Shown: in pieces, positions 15,711-25,441 of the stretch
Layout of the letters: every line of letters begins with the position of its first letter
Position numbering within the stretch: the stretch's first letter is position 1
Source: an uncultured Lachnospiraceae bacterium
Lineage (GTDB): Bacteria > Bacillota > Clostridia > Lachnospirales > Lachnospiraceae
DNA length: 64,000 nt
Direction: 5' to 3'
NCBI GenBank assembly: GCA_902774915.1
Contig: CACYKH010000013.1
Span: 1 to 64,000, forward strand
The notes under the pieces: generated by a model
What the model was told of the DNA's origin: nothing
The model's input: the letters and a program-made list of their open reading frames with translations, nothing else
The model's database searches: none
Position numbers and translations under genes: made by a program

Positions 15711-18362
15711 TCAATTCGTTGTTTCCTTATTTTTCGATTTATTTTTACTCTTTTTTGTTATGTAAACAAACAGCGCTAAATACATAATCCAGCACACCGA
15801 ACTGCCTATAATTCCAGCCTTCATTCCAGGAGGAAAATACTTCATTTCTACAGTATGTTTTCCGGCATCTGCCTCGATGGCGATAAATGCGCCCGCCACC
15901 TTAAATGGTTCAACCTCTTTGCCATCCACATAGACTTTCCAGCCCTCATCATATGGAACCGAAGTGAAGATATACTGGTTATCATCCAGAGTTATATCAG
16001 CCTTCACATAATCATCCTCAAAGGTTTTGATCATAGCAGCATTCTTTGTCATCTGACCTCTGAACTGTGCCAGGGCATCTTCATTAACTGAGGAAAGAAA
16101 CATTGTTATGGATCCCGAAGGAGTGTAATTTTCATTGAAGTCCATATCCAGCTGAACAAGGTCTCCCTCTTTAACATCACCCAGGTCCAAAAGCTGGGAC
16201 TGATATCTGCCGGAAGCCTGTTTAAGACCATTCAGACTATAAGTTACCTTGTCTACATAGTTGGCTCTGGCATTCACAAAATACCTTGCGGTTTTTTCAG
16301 CGGTAAATGTAATCGTTATGGATATGGTTTTTCCTTTTCCTTCCGAATAACTGATAACTGTTGGTGAATCTGAATCATAATTTGCTACACAGTTATTTCC
16401 TACAACCCCAAGAACAGGTCGTTCAGTCTCATAAATATCATCTTTCACGCCAGCTGCGTAATTTGCAAAGTGATTTAAGACCATAGCAGAATTATTGGTT
16501 TCATATGTCCAGTTATCAATGTTCCTTCGTACTCCATACATAAGAGGAAGTGCATATTTATTCTCGTATACTGTCATCTTCTCATTTACAACTACAGGGT
16601 CCATGTACTGAGTACCTGGATAATAGTTGCCGTTTCTTACGTATACATATCGAATACCAAACATATCGTTGGTAACAGGATTGCTTCCCAGGAACAGGAA
16701 TTCATTTGCACCGGTATAGTAACCCATGTAAGACATTGTCTGAACCATGTCTCCACGAACCGTTGAACAGAAAGTACCAATACTTCTCATATTGCAGTAG
16801 GTATTTTCATCCATCATTATCGGATCAACAACATCTTCTCTGTAGAAAAGGTGTCCCTCTTTATCAGACTTTTCTTTTATCTGGCTGACGGCACTCTGCA
16901 TCGTATCCGAATGCTGCATATAGTAATGACCATCGGCATAACCGTTACCGCCAATACCAAGACCAGCATTTACCAGAATCTCTACTATCACGTATATTCC
17001 AAGAATGATAGTATTGGCTTTCACGCTCATAAAGCGAGTGCATCTGGCAATAATAATGATTGCATAGACCACAATAAGTCCAAAGGAAACCATCATCATA
17101 TATCTTTCAGGAATTATACCCTTCATATCTCCAAAATGATAACAGAGACCTAAGAATAAAGCCGTGAGTACTATTCCCACCGAAACACTTACAAGACTGG
17201 TTTTCCTAAGTTTTACAACTGTCTCATAACAGATAACAAGCAGCGTGAAAATATAAAGGAAGGAGAATCTATTTGGAATTCCAAACTGATTGTGGAAACC
17301 ATGCCAAATGAAATTCAGCTTCTCCTGATTCATGCTGATTATAAAGATTAAGATGAGGAGGCATTTGCCTATCTTCTCGCCAAGTTTAACCTTGTCAGAA
17401 CATACAAAAATGAATAATGCAATCAGGCAGAGAGTTCCACAATATAGATTTGCATCTCCATCAAATGTATTCATTTTGATAGGTTTGCTGAGGAAGAAAT
17501 GCGACTGTAATAACTGGAAGAAATTCTGGTACCAGTTCCACTTTGGCATAGGGGTTTTTGCCGTTGCCGTCTTCATAATAGCAAGATAGGCTGTCAGCAA
17601 AGATATGGTTGCCATACCCGCTGCAAGAAGCGAGCTTCCCGCAAACTTAAGACCATCAGTTATAAACTTCTTTGGATTTTTGTGCCCTGTGAAAATGAAC
17701 CACAGGCATAAGAAAATACAAATAATAAATGAAATGTAATAGTTACAGTACATGCTGTAGAAAAGGGCTACGGAATAAAGGCGCATGTCGCCATTTTTCA
17801 TGAGCCTTTCAAATCCCAGCATGATAAGTGGGAATACCATGATGCAGTCCAGCCACATGATATTCCAATAATAACCACACATATAATTGTTAAGGGAAAA
17901 TGCCACTCCCAGTGCAACTATCATCATGTTGTTAGTTACCTTGCCTCTGCGACGTGAAAGGAAGTATGCAAATGCCCCTGAGGAAAATGCAAACTTAAAT
18001 GCAACCAGTAAAGAGAAAAGACCAATAATGTTCTTTCTCTTCACAAAGAATAATAAAAGATTAAGAGGACAAGCCATGTAATATAAGAAGAGAGACTGGA
18101 AGTTCTGTCCCATTCCTACATCCCATGTATATTTGAGGCTTCCGCCATTTACCAGCTTATCCTGATAATCACTGAAGAAAGGTACATATTGATGTATGCT
18201 GTCCACAAGGGTAAAAGAGGTTTCACCAAATGGCGCAACCTTTGCACCAATCATCATGGCAAGCATAAATACAGCCGTAATGGTCGCGGCGGCAAGCCAC
18301 GACCAGTTACGACCAAAAAATCTCTTTATGAAATTTGTGTCTTTTATTTCTGTATCTGTCAT
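15711..18362 (-). CDS. YfhO-family polytopic membrane protein
   Basis: 883 residues with about a dozen hydrophobic helices in the first 560 residues, then a large extracytoplasmic beta-rich region, and a final helix near 850 (IIGSSVCWIMYLALFVYIT). The pattern and motifs such as SFTLVDSIHQYVPFFSDY and the C-terminal PYDEGWKVYVDGKEVEP match YfhO proteins, which have GT-C-type folds. In Bacillus and Listeria, YfhO takes part in glycosylating lipoteichoic acid. The substrate here is unknown. It follows the GH9 lipoprotein by 36 bp. No strong ribosome binding site is visible, so the start is less certain. Confidence 0.85.
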   Translation of the reverse strand: MTDTEIKDTNFIKRFFGRNWSWLAAATITAVFMLAMMIGAKVAPFGETSFTLVDSIHQYVPFFSDYQDKLVNGGSLKYTWDVGMGQNFQSLFLYYMACPLNLLLFFVKRKNIIGLFSLLVAFKFAFSSGAFAYFLSRRRGKVTNNMMIVALGVAFSLNNYMCGYYWNIMWLDCIMVFPLIMLGFERLMKNGDMRLYSVALFYSMYCNYYISFIICIFLCLWFIFTGHKNPKKFITDGLKFAGSSLLAAGMATISLLTAYLAIMKTATAKTPMPKWNWYQNFFQLLQSHFFLSKPIKMNTFDGDANLYCGTLCLIALFIFVCSDKVKLGEKIGKCLLILIFIISMNQEKLNFIWHGFHNQFGIPNRFSFLYIFTLLVICYETVVKLRKTSLVSVSVGIVLTALFLGLCYHFGDMKGIIPERYMMMVSFGLIVVYAIIIIARCTRFMSVKANTIILGIYVIVEILVNAGLGIGGNGYADGHYYMQHSDTMQSAVSQIKEKSDKEGHLFYREDVVDPIMMDENTYCNMRSIGTFCSTVRGDMVQTMSYMGYYTGANEFLFLGSNPVTNDMFGIRYVYVRNGNYYPGTQYMDPVVVNEKMTVYENKYALPLMYGVRRNIDNWTYETNNSAMVLNHFANYAAGVKDDIYETERPVLGVVGNNCVANYDSDSPTVISYSEGKGKTISITITFTAEKTARYFVNARANYVDKVTYSLNGLKQASGRYQSQLLDLGDVKEGDLVQLDMDFNENYTPSGSITMFLSSVNEDALAQFRGQMTKNAAMIKTFEDDYVKADITLDDNQYIFTSVPYDEGWKVYVDGKEVEPFKVAGAFIAIEADAGKHTVEMKYFPPGMKAGIIGSSVCWIMYLALFVYITKKSKNKSKNKETTN

Positions 18363-18398
18363 TTTAAAGATTCTTTCAATAGTTACTTTTTATTTCTT

Positions 18399-20681
18399 TT
18401 ACTGCTCTGCAGCGAGAAGGTAGATCAGAGGTGAGTTCCAATAAATTGTTACCTCGTTTGTTGAATAACTCTGAGCATTATCTACGTAGCTCATTGCAGC
18501 GCTTTCCTCTGTAAGAACTGCTATAGCATATGGATCGTCCAGGTTTCTATCAGGTCCACCAACCAGCATACCTGTCATAGCCTGTCCTGCAAACTGTGAT
18601 GGTCTGTGATGAGGATTCTCAGGATGGAAAGATCCATAACCAGTAACGAAACAATAACCAAGTGCATTTGTACCAAGGAGATAATCTCTCTGGCGCTTTG
18701 CAAGATCAGTATATGAAGCCTCGCCTGTCACCTTGCCTGCCATGTAGAGAAGCATACCATCGTTTGCAACTCTCATATTACTACCCCAGTCAAATCCGCT
18801 ACCGAAGCAGAGATAATAACCTGTATTTTCTGACTGGGCAACCAGCTCATCTGCATATGTTTTGATGACATCTTTACCAATCTTAGAAAGATCTGCATCA
18901 TCAGATTTCGCAAGGTCATAATTTGCATATAGACCAATGTCAGCCCATCCAAGACCTTCCTTAACATCGTCAAGGTTAGTGCCTGTTACAAAGTCTTTAG
19001 TTCCATCAACACCTGCGAGACAAAGCTCAGCAGCTGCCCAATATCTCTCGTCCAGAATATTCTTATCTCCGTATTCACCAGTAACTATATCCTTAGGATT
19101 TGAATAGCCCTTAAATGTATCCAATGATTCAAGATAATCCCAAGCCTTTTCAGCTGCTTCAAGAGCTGTCTTACTAAAGTCAGGATCAATATCTTTGTAT
19201 GTTACAGATGCCTTTGCAAGGATAGCTGCAAAGTCTCCAGTTGCTGCAACTGAAATAGGAGCAAGAAGAAGTTCATCTGTCTCTTCCTGTGGAGGTACAG
19301 TCTCTGGGAATACAGCACAAGTAACCTTGTGATAAACACCGCCTGTTTCAGGGTCCTGCATCTTAAGCATCCAGTCAAGACCAACCCTCGTCTCATCCAG
19401 AATATCAGGGATTCCGTTTCCACTTTCAGGAATTCCCATCTGATCATCTTCTACGCCAAAATCTTCGTAGCTAAGAAGAAGATCGGCAATTGTCTTTGCA
19501 GTAGAAACAGTGTATCTACCGTAGTCGCCTGCATCATGCCATCCACCGCTTACATCCATCTTCTTGGACTCATCTCCGTAAACAGTAGCTTCATCAGTGT
19601 GACATGCCGGATGGTTGAAAGCATCACTATTTTCAATCTCAACACCACATCTCTGCCTATAAAGCATCAGTACTGTATCTGTGTAGATATCTTTATAAGG
19701 ATTAGAGTTGATTTCAAATTTATAGCTTGCGCCTTCATTTGTGTAAACGTAGTATTCACCCTCTGTTTTAAATTCAGAGAAATCTGCTCTTCTTACATTC
19801 AGTTCAGCACCGTAATCATAAATAGGGTTGCCAAGCTTTCCCGCATAAACGGTTTCGTTTGTATTTGCATCACAAACAATAAACTCTTCATCATCGGTTG
19901 AATCCGTCTTTACAACTGCGATCTTGCTGTCATCTGGCTTGTAGCCCATCTGATCAATACCAACATTTACATAGCTTGGAAGAGCTGAAACTTCAATCGC
20001 ATTAGATGCGTCCTTAACTTCAAGTTTAATATTATCAATATAAATCTTATGCTCTCCAGGATCAGATGACATATCCTCCATCTTACCCATGTTGAAAACA
20101 ATACGTGGAGCTGGGTCTGATTCTTCAGTCATCTCAAAATCAACTGTGAAGTTTGTAACTTCTGGCCCGATATCAATTACTTCGCCCTGGTATGCATGAT
20201 AATCGCCACCATTTATCTGGAGACGATATTCAAGCTTTCTCTCTATATCACAGGAAACATCAAAGCTATATGTATAAACACAGTTTTTACTGAGAGCAAA
20301 TCCATCCCAGTAAGCCTGGTTTGCATAGTCCAGTCCACCGCAGTTTTTAATGTCCGCAACTAACTGACCTTCTTCATTCTTAAGCTCAAAGCTTCCGCCA
20401 TTAGTATAAGTAACAAAACCGTTATCAGTTCCATCATCAAAATTGATATCAACTAATACATCTCCATCCTTTAGCTGAGCAGATTCATTAGCATCTGAGG
20501 AAGAAGCAAGGTCTTCAGCTGTAGCCGGACCTGTTCCTTTAAGACTGCTTTCAGTAGGATAAACTACCGCCTCTGCATCACCTGAAGTCGCAGTGTCAGG
20601 GGAATCTGTTTTTCCACATCCTACGGCGCCAAGGAGCATTATACATGTTACAAATAATGCTGTTATCTTTTTCCTTTTCAT
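18399..20681 (-). CDS. Lipoprotein glycoside hydrolase family 9 endoglucanase
   Basis: 760 residues. The lipoprotein signal ends in LLGAVGCGK, so the mature enzyme would be attached to the outer face of the membrane. A CBM4/9-like jelly-roll occupies about residues 75-220 (YSFDVSCDIERKLEYRLQ). A cellulase N-terminal Ig-like domain starts near 235 (YVNVGIDQMGYKPDDSKIAV). The catalytic (alpha/alpha)6 barrel follows, with the catalytic Asp pair in SGGWHDAGDYGRY, the HPENPHHRPS motif, and the catalytic Glu in TNEVTIYWNSPL. GH9 enzymes hydrolyse beta-1,4-glucan with inversion. Between signal and CBM is a Ser/Asp/Ala linker with ATSGDAEA and ASSSDANE. Start is supported by GGAGGTAGTA. Confidence 0.93.
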   Translation of the reverse strand: MKRKKITALFVTCIMLLGAVGCGKTDSPDTATSGDAEAVVYPTESSLKGTGPATAEDLASSSDANESAQLKDGDVLVDINFDDGTDNGFVTYTNGGSFELKNEEGQLVADIKNCGGLDYANQAYWDGFALSKNCVYTYSFDVSCDIERKLEYRLQINGGDYHAYQGEVIDIGPEVTNFTVDFEMTEESDPAPRIVFNMGKMEDMSSDPGEHKIYIDNIKLEVKDASNAIEVSALPSYVNVGIDQMGYKPDDSKIAVVKTDSTDDEEFIVCDANTNETVYAGKLGNPIYDYGAELNVRRADFSEFKTEGEYYVYTNEGASYKFEINSNPYKDIYTDTVLMLYRQRCGVEIENSDAFNHPACHTDEATVYGDESKKMDVSGGWHDAGDYGRYTVSTAKTIADLLLSYEDFGVEDDQMGIPESGNGIPDILDETRVGLDWMLKMQDPETGGVYHKVTCAVFPETVPPQEETDELLLAPISVAATGDFAAILAKASVTYKDIDPDFSKTALEAAEKAWDYLESLDTFKGYSNPKDIVTGEYGDKNILDERYWAAAELCLAGVDGTKDFVTGTNLDDVKEGLGWADIGLYANYDLAKSDDADLSKIGKDVIKTYADELVAQSENTGYYLCFGSGFDWGSNMRVANDGMLLYMAGKVTGEASYTDLAKRQRDYLLGTNALGYCFVTGYGSFHPENPHHRPSQFAGQAMTGMLVGGPDRNLDDPYAIAVLTEESAAMSYVDNAQSYSTNEVTIYWNSPLIYLLAAEQ

Positions 20682-20702
20682 TACTACCTCCGTACCATGT
20701 TA

Positions 20703-21488
20703 CTAGGCATAATTGATCACTTCATGAAAGTCCATGTCTCCTCCAAAGATTGAAAGAGCACTTCCAATGGTCACATCAATTTTTCCTTTTCCAAGTTCCT
20801 TGATGGTATCCATATCTTCAAAGCTTGAAACACCACCAGCATATGTGATAGGAGAATCTCCCCTCCATTCTCCTAACATCTTAAGCAGATCTTTATCGAC
20901 TCCACACTTCTTGCCCTCAACATCAACTGCATGTATCAGATATTCATCACAATAATTCTGGAGAAGATCCAGCGTTTCATGATTCAGCTTGGTATCGGTG
21001 AATTTCTGCCATCTATCAGTAACTATATAATATGATTCGTTTCCATCCGAATCCTTTTTTCTTCTGCAGGAAAGATCTAAAACCAGATGATCCTTTCCAA
21101 CCTCTTCAACCAGACTTTCAAGCCTGTCATAATCTATCAAGCCATCTCGGAAAACGAAGGACGTCACTATAACATGGGAAGCTCCAAGCTTCAGGTATTC
21201 CTGAGCATTCTCGATAGTAACTCCACCGCCAACCATAAAGCCCTGAGGATATTCCTTCATGGCTTCAGCCGCAGCACGGATATCCTCCATATATTCTTTT
21301 GTCCCAGCCTTATTAAGAAGTATAATGTGTCCGCCCGGCGCATTACAGTTTCTATAAAGTCTTCCAAAATAACCCGCTCCATGTTCGGAAACAAAATTAG
21401 TTTCAGCACCCATCATATCATCCAGAGTGCCGCCTACTATCTGTTTTACTTTTCCATCATGAATATCTATGCAAGGTCTGAATTTCAT
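20703..21488 (-). CDS. hisA: Eukaryotic-type HisA (ProFAR isomerase)
   Basis: 261 residues of a TIM barrel. MKFRPCIDIHDGKVKQIVGG is the N-terminal substrate-binding strand with catalytic Asp8. It has GFMVGGGVTIENAQEYLKLGASHVIV and TYAGGVSSFEDMDTIKELG phosphate-binding strands. The sequence is closer to the yeast HIS6 type than to bacterial HisA, as judged by the FRPCIDIHDGKVKQIVGG start and the FVSEHGAGYFGRLYRN segment. The reaction isomerises ProFAR to PRFAR in histidine synthesis. No other his genes are near; it lies between a mannanase and a cellulase gene with short gaps (30 and 21 bp), so it may be co-transcribed with them. Confidence 0.88.
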   Translation of the reverse strand: MKFRPCIDIHDGKVKQIVGGTLDDMMGAETNFVSEHGAGYFGRLYRNCNAPGGHIILLNKAGTKEYMEDIRAAAEAMKEYPQGFMVGGGVTIENAQEYLKLGASHVIVTSFVFRDGLIDYDRLESLVEEVGKDHLVLDLSCRRKKDSDGNESYYIVTDRWQKFTDTKLNHETLDLLQNYCDEYLIHAVDVEGKKCGVDKDLLKMLGEWRGDSPITYAGGVSSFEDMDTIKELGKGKIDVTIGSALSIFGGDMDFHEVINYA

Positions 21489-21518
21489 AGAATAACCCCC
21501 ATCCTATCTCAAACTTTC

Positions 21519-22466
21519 TTACTGTTTAATAGCATATGGATTTGCATATGCCTTCTTCAAATCCTCATTTGTATTATACTGCTCCTCAAGGCAGAATTCC
21601 TTCGACCAGCACATATAATAAGCCCAAGGAACTCGGCTTTCAGATAGCATTTGAATGTCAGGAATATAGCCGACTTCTGTAAGAGCTGGCACCTTCTTTG
21701 TAGTAGTATTGTTTATCAGCTCTTCGTACTTAGCCTTATAATCCGTATACTCTTTTCCTTGAAGATAAATGTCCCAGCCAATTACATCTACATATTCATC
21801 ACCAGGATAGGACTCCTTTGTTGGAGAACTCCAAACCCAAAGTAGATTGTCCAAATGATATTTATTTACAAAAAGATCGTACATAAGGATGTACATTTCC
21901 TTGGCTACTTCGCCACCCTGTGCACCCCACCAGAACCAGGTACCTTCCACCTCGTGTAAAGGTCTCCACAAAATAGGAATATTCTTTTCGTTAAATGGTT
22001 CAAGCTCTTTTGCGATTCCCTCCAGGTCAGAATAAAATGCATTCCTCTCGGGTGTTCCTTCTATCAAAACCTGTCTTGCATCAAAGTCTGTATTCTTTGA
22101 ATAAAACGCTTTGTCTCTTCCTCCTATTGGAGAAAACCAATGAAAACAGAAACAAAGAATAGAATCTGTTGTCTCTGCAATTTTCATTGCAGTTTTTAAA
22201 GTATCTCTGTTTTCATAAACCTCTGTAAGACAAGCCTCGTCCGCATCATCATAATTAATATTTGGGCTGTACGAAAGCAACTCAAAACCCACCACCTTAG
22301 GAAAACTTCCTGTAAGGTCGTGGATATGATGATATTCTTCCATTGGATTTGTCTGGGTATGCTGTCCTGTTAGAATTGCATTTCCTGCTGTATCAGCAAG
22401 ATATGAAAGAAGATCCTTTGCTTCTTTAATGGCATTTTTATTTACTGGAATTTTATCGTAATTCAT
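21519..22466 (-). CDS. Glycoside hydrolase family 26 beta-mannanase, cytoplasmic
   Basis: 315 residues, almost exactly a single GH26 catalytic barrel. The acid/base Glu172 lies in LWRPLHEVEGTWFWWG and the nucleophile Glu264 in VPALTEVGYIPD. A conserved His-Trp pair is in CFCFHWFSPIGG and the TGQHTQ strand is near the N-terminus. GH26 enzymes mostly cleave beta-1,4-mannan. There is no signal peptide or membrane helix, so it probably trims imported manno-oligosaccharides. GAGGACATTT precedes the ATG. It follows the AAA ATPase gene by 50 bp. Confidence 0.9.
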   Translation of the reverse strand: MNYDKIPVNKNAIKEAKDLLSYLADTAGNAILTGQHTQTNPMEEYHHIHDLTGSFPKVVGFELLSYSPNINYDDADEACLTEVYENRDTLKTAMKIAETTDSILCFCFHWFSPIGGRDKAFYSKNTDFDARQVLIEGTPERNAFYSDLEGIAKELEPFNEKNIPILWRPLHEVEGTWFWWGAQGGEVAKEMYILMYDLFVNKYHLDNLLWVWSSPTKESYPGDEYVDVIGWDIYLQGKEYTDYKAKYEELINNTTTKKVPALTEVGYIPDIQMLSESRVPWAYYMCWSKEFCLEEQYNTNEDLKKAYANPYAIKQ

Positions 22467-22516
22467 AAATGTCCTCGTGATTTTTATTGAAATCCTATGT
22501 CATTATATTACAATTT

Positions 22517-23992
22517 TTATTCTTTAACATCATCAATTGTGAGTGTTCTAAGATCGTCATCGCTTATATTTTCTATCTTCACAATACGTGTTGCCTGACG
22601 TGAAATGCATCGTTCAAGATAATTCCTTGCCTCACGTGCATTTGCAAAATTTTCTTCATGAGCTTTCGCTTTATCAGTAAGGAACTTTTCAACAAAAGCA
22701 GCAGACTCGTCGTTGGTTGCATATTCCTGCTTCTTTGCCATATCATTAAATATCTTCGTAAGCTCTTTTCCTGAATAATCACTGAAGAAAATATATTTAT
22801 TAAATCTTGACTTAAGACCTGGATTTGAATTAACAAACTCTTCCATCTTATCTGTATAACCGGCAACGATTACTATCAGGTCGTCCCTGTTATCTTCCAT
22901 AAGCTTAAGAAGAGTATCAACAGCTTCCTGTCCAAAGTCCTTTTCGTCCCCAGCCTTGGTAAGAGTGTATGCCTCATCAATAAAAAGAATTCCACCGATA
23001 GCACTTTCAACAACCTCGGCTGTCTGAGTTGCTGTCTGTCCAACATAACCAGCTACAAGACCGGAACGATCAACCTCTACCAGCTGTCCTTCACTTACAA
23101 CACCGAGAGATTTATAAATCTTTGCCAGAAGTCTGGCAACTGTTGTCTTACCGGTTCCTGGATTACCAGAGAATACAAGATGAAGAGTAATATCCGGCTG
23201 CTTCATTCCTCTTTCTTCACGCATCTTACGAATCTTAACTAAGTTAATAAGATTTGTAAGGTCCTGCTTAACTGACTTAAGACCGACAAGAGAATTCAGC
23301 TCTTCCATTAACTGTTCCAGAGTTTCCTCCGGCTCAACATTCAGACCTTCTGCAGCCATTGCATTTGAAGTCTTTATCTTGTTATCAGATGCATTCGTCT
23401 TATTTACATTACTGTTTACTGTTTTGTTTGTAATGTCATTCTTTCTATAATTCTTGTTCTTCGGATTTCTCTTACTTCCAATTCCATCCGTAAAGTAAAG
23501 ACCATACTGTTTTAGGAAATCATCCAGCATAAGAGAGTAGTTTGAAAGATTACCAACCTCTGTAACTGTCTCCCCATTTATTGCAACAAATGCCGCTCCA
23601 AGATCCTTGTAAAGATCCACAACTTCTTTCGCGATTGGCCTTCCAGCTGGAGACTTTACAGAACCGTCTGTAAGATCGTTCTTTATAATATATAGAAGAC
23701 ATCTAGGAGGTGTGTTTATAAATTCCTTGTCCATGCACTTGCCGTACTTGAAATTCAGGAACTGGGAAATAGACATATAAGTTCCCAGATACTCCCTGAT
23801 GAAATCCAGTTCAAGTCTTCCGTCAGTACCATCAGATTCAAATAAAAATCCAACATACTGAAGAAGATTGTACTTAAGCATTTCTCTAAGTGTCATTCCA
23901 GTACTAAGTGTTAATGACGGATTAGAATTCTGCACATCATCAATTAATTTATATGTCGATTCTATTTTGTTTTTTAAATTGTAATCAACCAT
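22517..23992 (-). CDS. CbbX/SpoVK-like AAA+ ATPase
   Basis: 491 residues. The C-terminal half is a CbbX/SpoVK-type AAA+ module with Walker A GNPGTGKTTVARL, a VGQTATQT pore-loop region, Walker B GGILFIDEAYTL, a sensor 1 region (VIVAGYTDKM) and an arginine finger in LKSRFNKYIFF. The N-terminal 190 residues are helical and of unclear family. They are joined by an Asn/Lys-rich linker (about 175-215). This family includes Rubisco activase CbbX and sporulation protein SpoVK, which remodel protein partners; the client here is unknown. The gene follows cca by 12 bp. Confidence 0.8.
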   Translation of the reverse strand: MVDYNLKNKIESTYKLIDDVQNSNPSLTLSTGMTLREMLKYNLLQYVGFLFESDGTDGRLELDFIREYLGTYMSISQFLNFKYGKCMDKEFINTPPRCLLYIIKNDLTDGSVKSPAGRPIAKEVVDLYKDLGAAFVAINGETVTEVGNLSNYSLMLDDFLKQYGLYFTDGIGSKRNPKNKNYRKNDITNKTVNSNVNKTNASDNKIKTSNAMAAEGLNVEPEETLEQLMEELNSLVGLKSVKQDLTNLINLVKIRKMREERGMKQPDITLHLVFSGNPGTGKTTVARLLAKIYKSLGVVSEGQLVEVDRSGLVAGYVGQTATQTAEVVESAIGGILFIDEAYTLTKAGDEKDFGQEAVDTLLKLMEDNRDDLIVIVAGYTDKMEEFVNSNPGLKSRFNKYIFFSDYSGKELTKIFNDMAKKQEYATNDESAAFVEKFLTDKAKAHEENFANAREARNYLERCISRQATRIVKIENISDDDLRTLTIDDVKE

Positions 23993-24004
23993 TTAAATCT
24001 CCCT

Positions 24005-25354
24005 CTAGCCTTCGTTACTAATTATGTCCTTCACTATTTCTATAAGCTGCTTCTCATCATTTAGTTCCGGCTCCTCCAGAACCTTATCCAAAAGATAAGA
24101 AAGTATCTCGCCCATTCTTGGTCCTGGTTTAACACCAAGTTCTATCAGGTCTTTTCCATTAAGAGCAAGGTCTTTCACACTGAGTGCATTTCCTTCCTCG
24201 ATTACCTGATCATGATAACGAATGATATCTGCAAGCACAGCTTTTCTTTCTTCCAATTTATAATCGCTCTGCCCTTTCATATCCGCCTGTCTGATATCAA
24301 GGAACATATCAAAATATTCGGCACCCATCTGACTGAGCATTCTTCTTACAGGCTTTACTGAATTCACACCCTTGATCCCGTAGTCATGCCAATAAACCAA
24401 CTTCTTAACATCGCGGATGGTATCATTATCCATTCGAAGTCTTCTAAGAATCTCGCCTGCTTTTTTCTCTCCGTACATAGCATGCATTTTGAAATGGTCT
24501 CTGCCATTCTCGTCAGTTGTTTTGCAATCTGGCTTTGCCACGTCATGTAGAAGAGCTGCATAGCGCATTACTTTCGTAGGCTTCACATTGCGGATAACTT
24601 CTATAGTATGTCGGCCAACATCATATTGATGATAAGGCGTATTCTGCTCTGTTTCGATCATGCAGTCGAACTCTGGAAGCACCTGAGCGGTTATTCCCAG
24701 TTCATACATATCAATTAACTTCTCTGGATGATCAGAGAGTAAAAGCTTAGTAAGCTCTGTTTCGATTCTCTCAGCACTGACCTGGTTCAATTCTTCGGCA
24801 TGCTTTGCCGCCGCATATCTTGTATCTTTATCTATTTCAAATCCAAGCTGTGCGGCAAATCTTACAGCTCGCATTATTCTGAGCGCATCTTCATCAAACC
24901 TGTCATCCGGATTTCCAACACATCTTATAATGCCCTTTTCAAGATCATCTACTCCACCATATAAATCAACCAGACCATTCTCATTACTATATGCCATAGC
25001 ATTAATAGTGAAGTCTCTTCTTAGCAAATCCTCTGAAAGGTCTGACGTGAAAGTAACCTCGTCCGGTCTTCTATGATCAGTATATTCTCCATCTATACGG
25101 TAAGTTGTAACCTCGTATCCATTTCCCTTGATTAGTACAGTTACTGTACCGTGCTGAATACCTGTATCGACAGTTCTGCGAAATATTTTCTTTATATCTT
25201 CTGGCTTTGCCGAGGTTGTTATGTCCCAGTCATTTGGCTCACGTCCAAGTATACTGTCCCTAACACATCCACCTACAGCATATGCCTCAAAACCAGCCTT
25301 CGATAATTCATCTATTATTAAATTAACATCCTGTGGTATCTCTATCTTCAACAT
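24005..25354 (-). CDS. cca: CCA tRNA nucleotidyltransferase
   Basis: About 449 residues. The nucleotidyltransferase head has YAVGGCVRDSILG and NDWDITTSA, holding the two metal-binding Asp. Then come RRDFTINAMAY and EDALRIMRAVRFAAQLGF (template motifs of class II enzymes), followed by an HD-type domain with AALLHDVAKP. It adds or repairs the 3' CCA of tRNAs. Several tRNAs in this window lack encoded CCA, consistent with need for it. The reading frame is open further upstream, but the first sensible start is the ATG at 25354. It has no Shine-Dalgarno sequence and lies seven bases after a -10 element, which suggests a leaderless mRNA. Confidence 0.93.
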   Translation of the reverse strand: MLKIEIPQDVNLIIDELSKAGFEAYAVGGCVRDSILGREPNDWDITTSAKPEDIKKIFRRTVDTGIQHGTVTVLIKGNGYEVTTYRIDGEYTDHRRPDEVTFTSDLSEDLLRRDFTINAMAYSNENGLVDLYGGVDDLEKGIIRCVGNPDDRFDEDALRIMRAVRFAAQLGFEIDKDTRYAAAKHAEELNQVSAERIETELTKLLLSDHPEKLIDMYELGITAQVLPEFDCMIETEQNTPYHQYDVGRHTIEVIRNVKPTKVMRYAALLHDVAKPDCKTTDENGRDHFKMHAMYGEKKAGEILRRLRMDNDTIRDVKKLVYWHDYGIKGVNSVKPVRRMLSQMGAEYFDMFLDIRQADMKGQSDYKLEERKAVLADIIRYHDQVIEEGNALSVKDLALNGKDLIELGVKPGPRMGEILSYLLDKVLEEPELNDEKQLIEIVKDIISNEG

Positions 25355-25361
25355 ACGTTTA

Positions 25362-25370
25362 ATTATAACA
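25362..25370 (-). promoter_or_regulatory. Extended -10 promoter of cca, giving a leaderless transcript
   Basis: On the minus strand TGT directly precedes a consensus TATAAT (25362-25367), an extended -10; no good -35 is seen. Only seven bases separate the -10 from the cca ATG, so transcription should begin at or next to the start codon. Confidence 0.6.
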
Positions 25371-25400
25371 AGAACAGAACCTAAATTAAACCAAAACAAA

Positions 25401-25441
25401 AAAAATAAGTCAACGGGACCTGACCCCGTTGACTTATTTTT
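25401..25441. terminator. Strong hairpin terminator of the ABC export operon
   Basis: A perfect 17-bp stem (arms 25401-25417 and 25425-25441) with a seven-base loop. The stop codon of the last ABC gene lies inside the stem. A T-rich run follows on the minus strand, and A/T ends on both sides could make it work in both directions. Confidence 0.85.
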
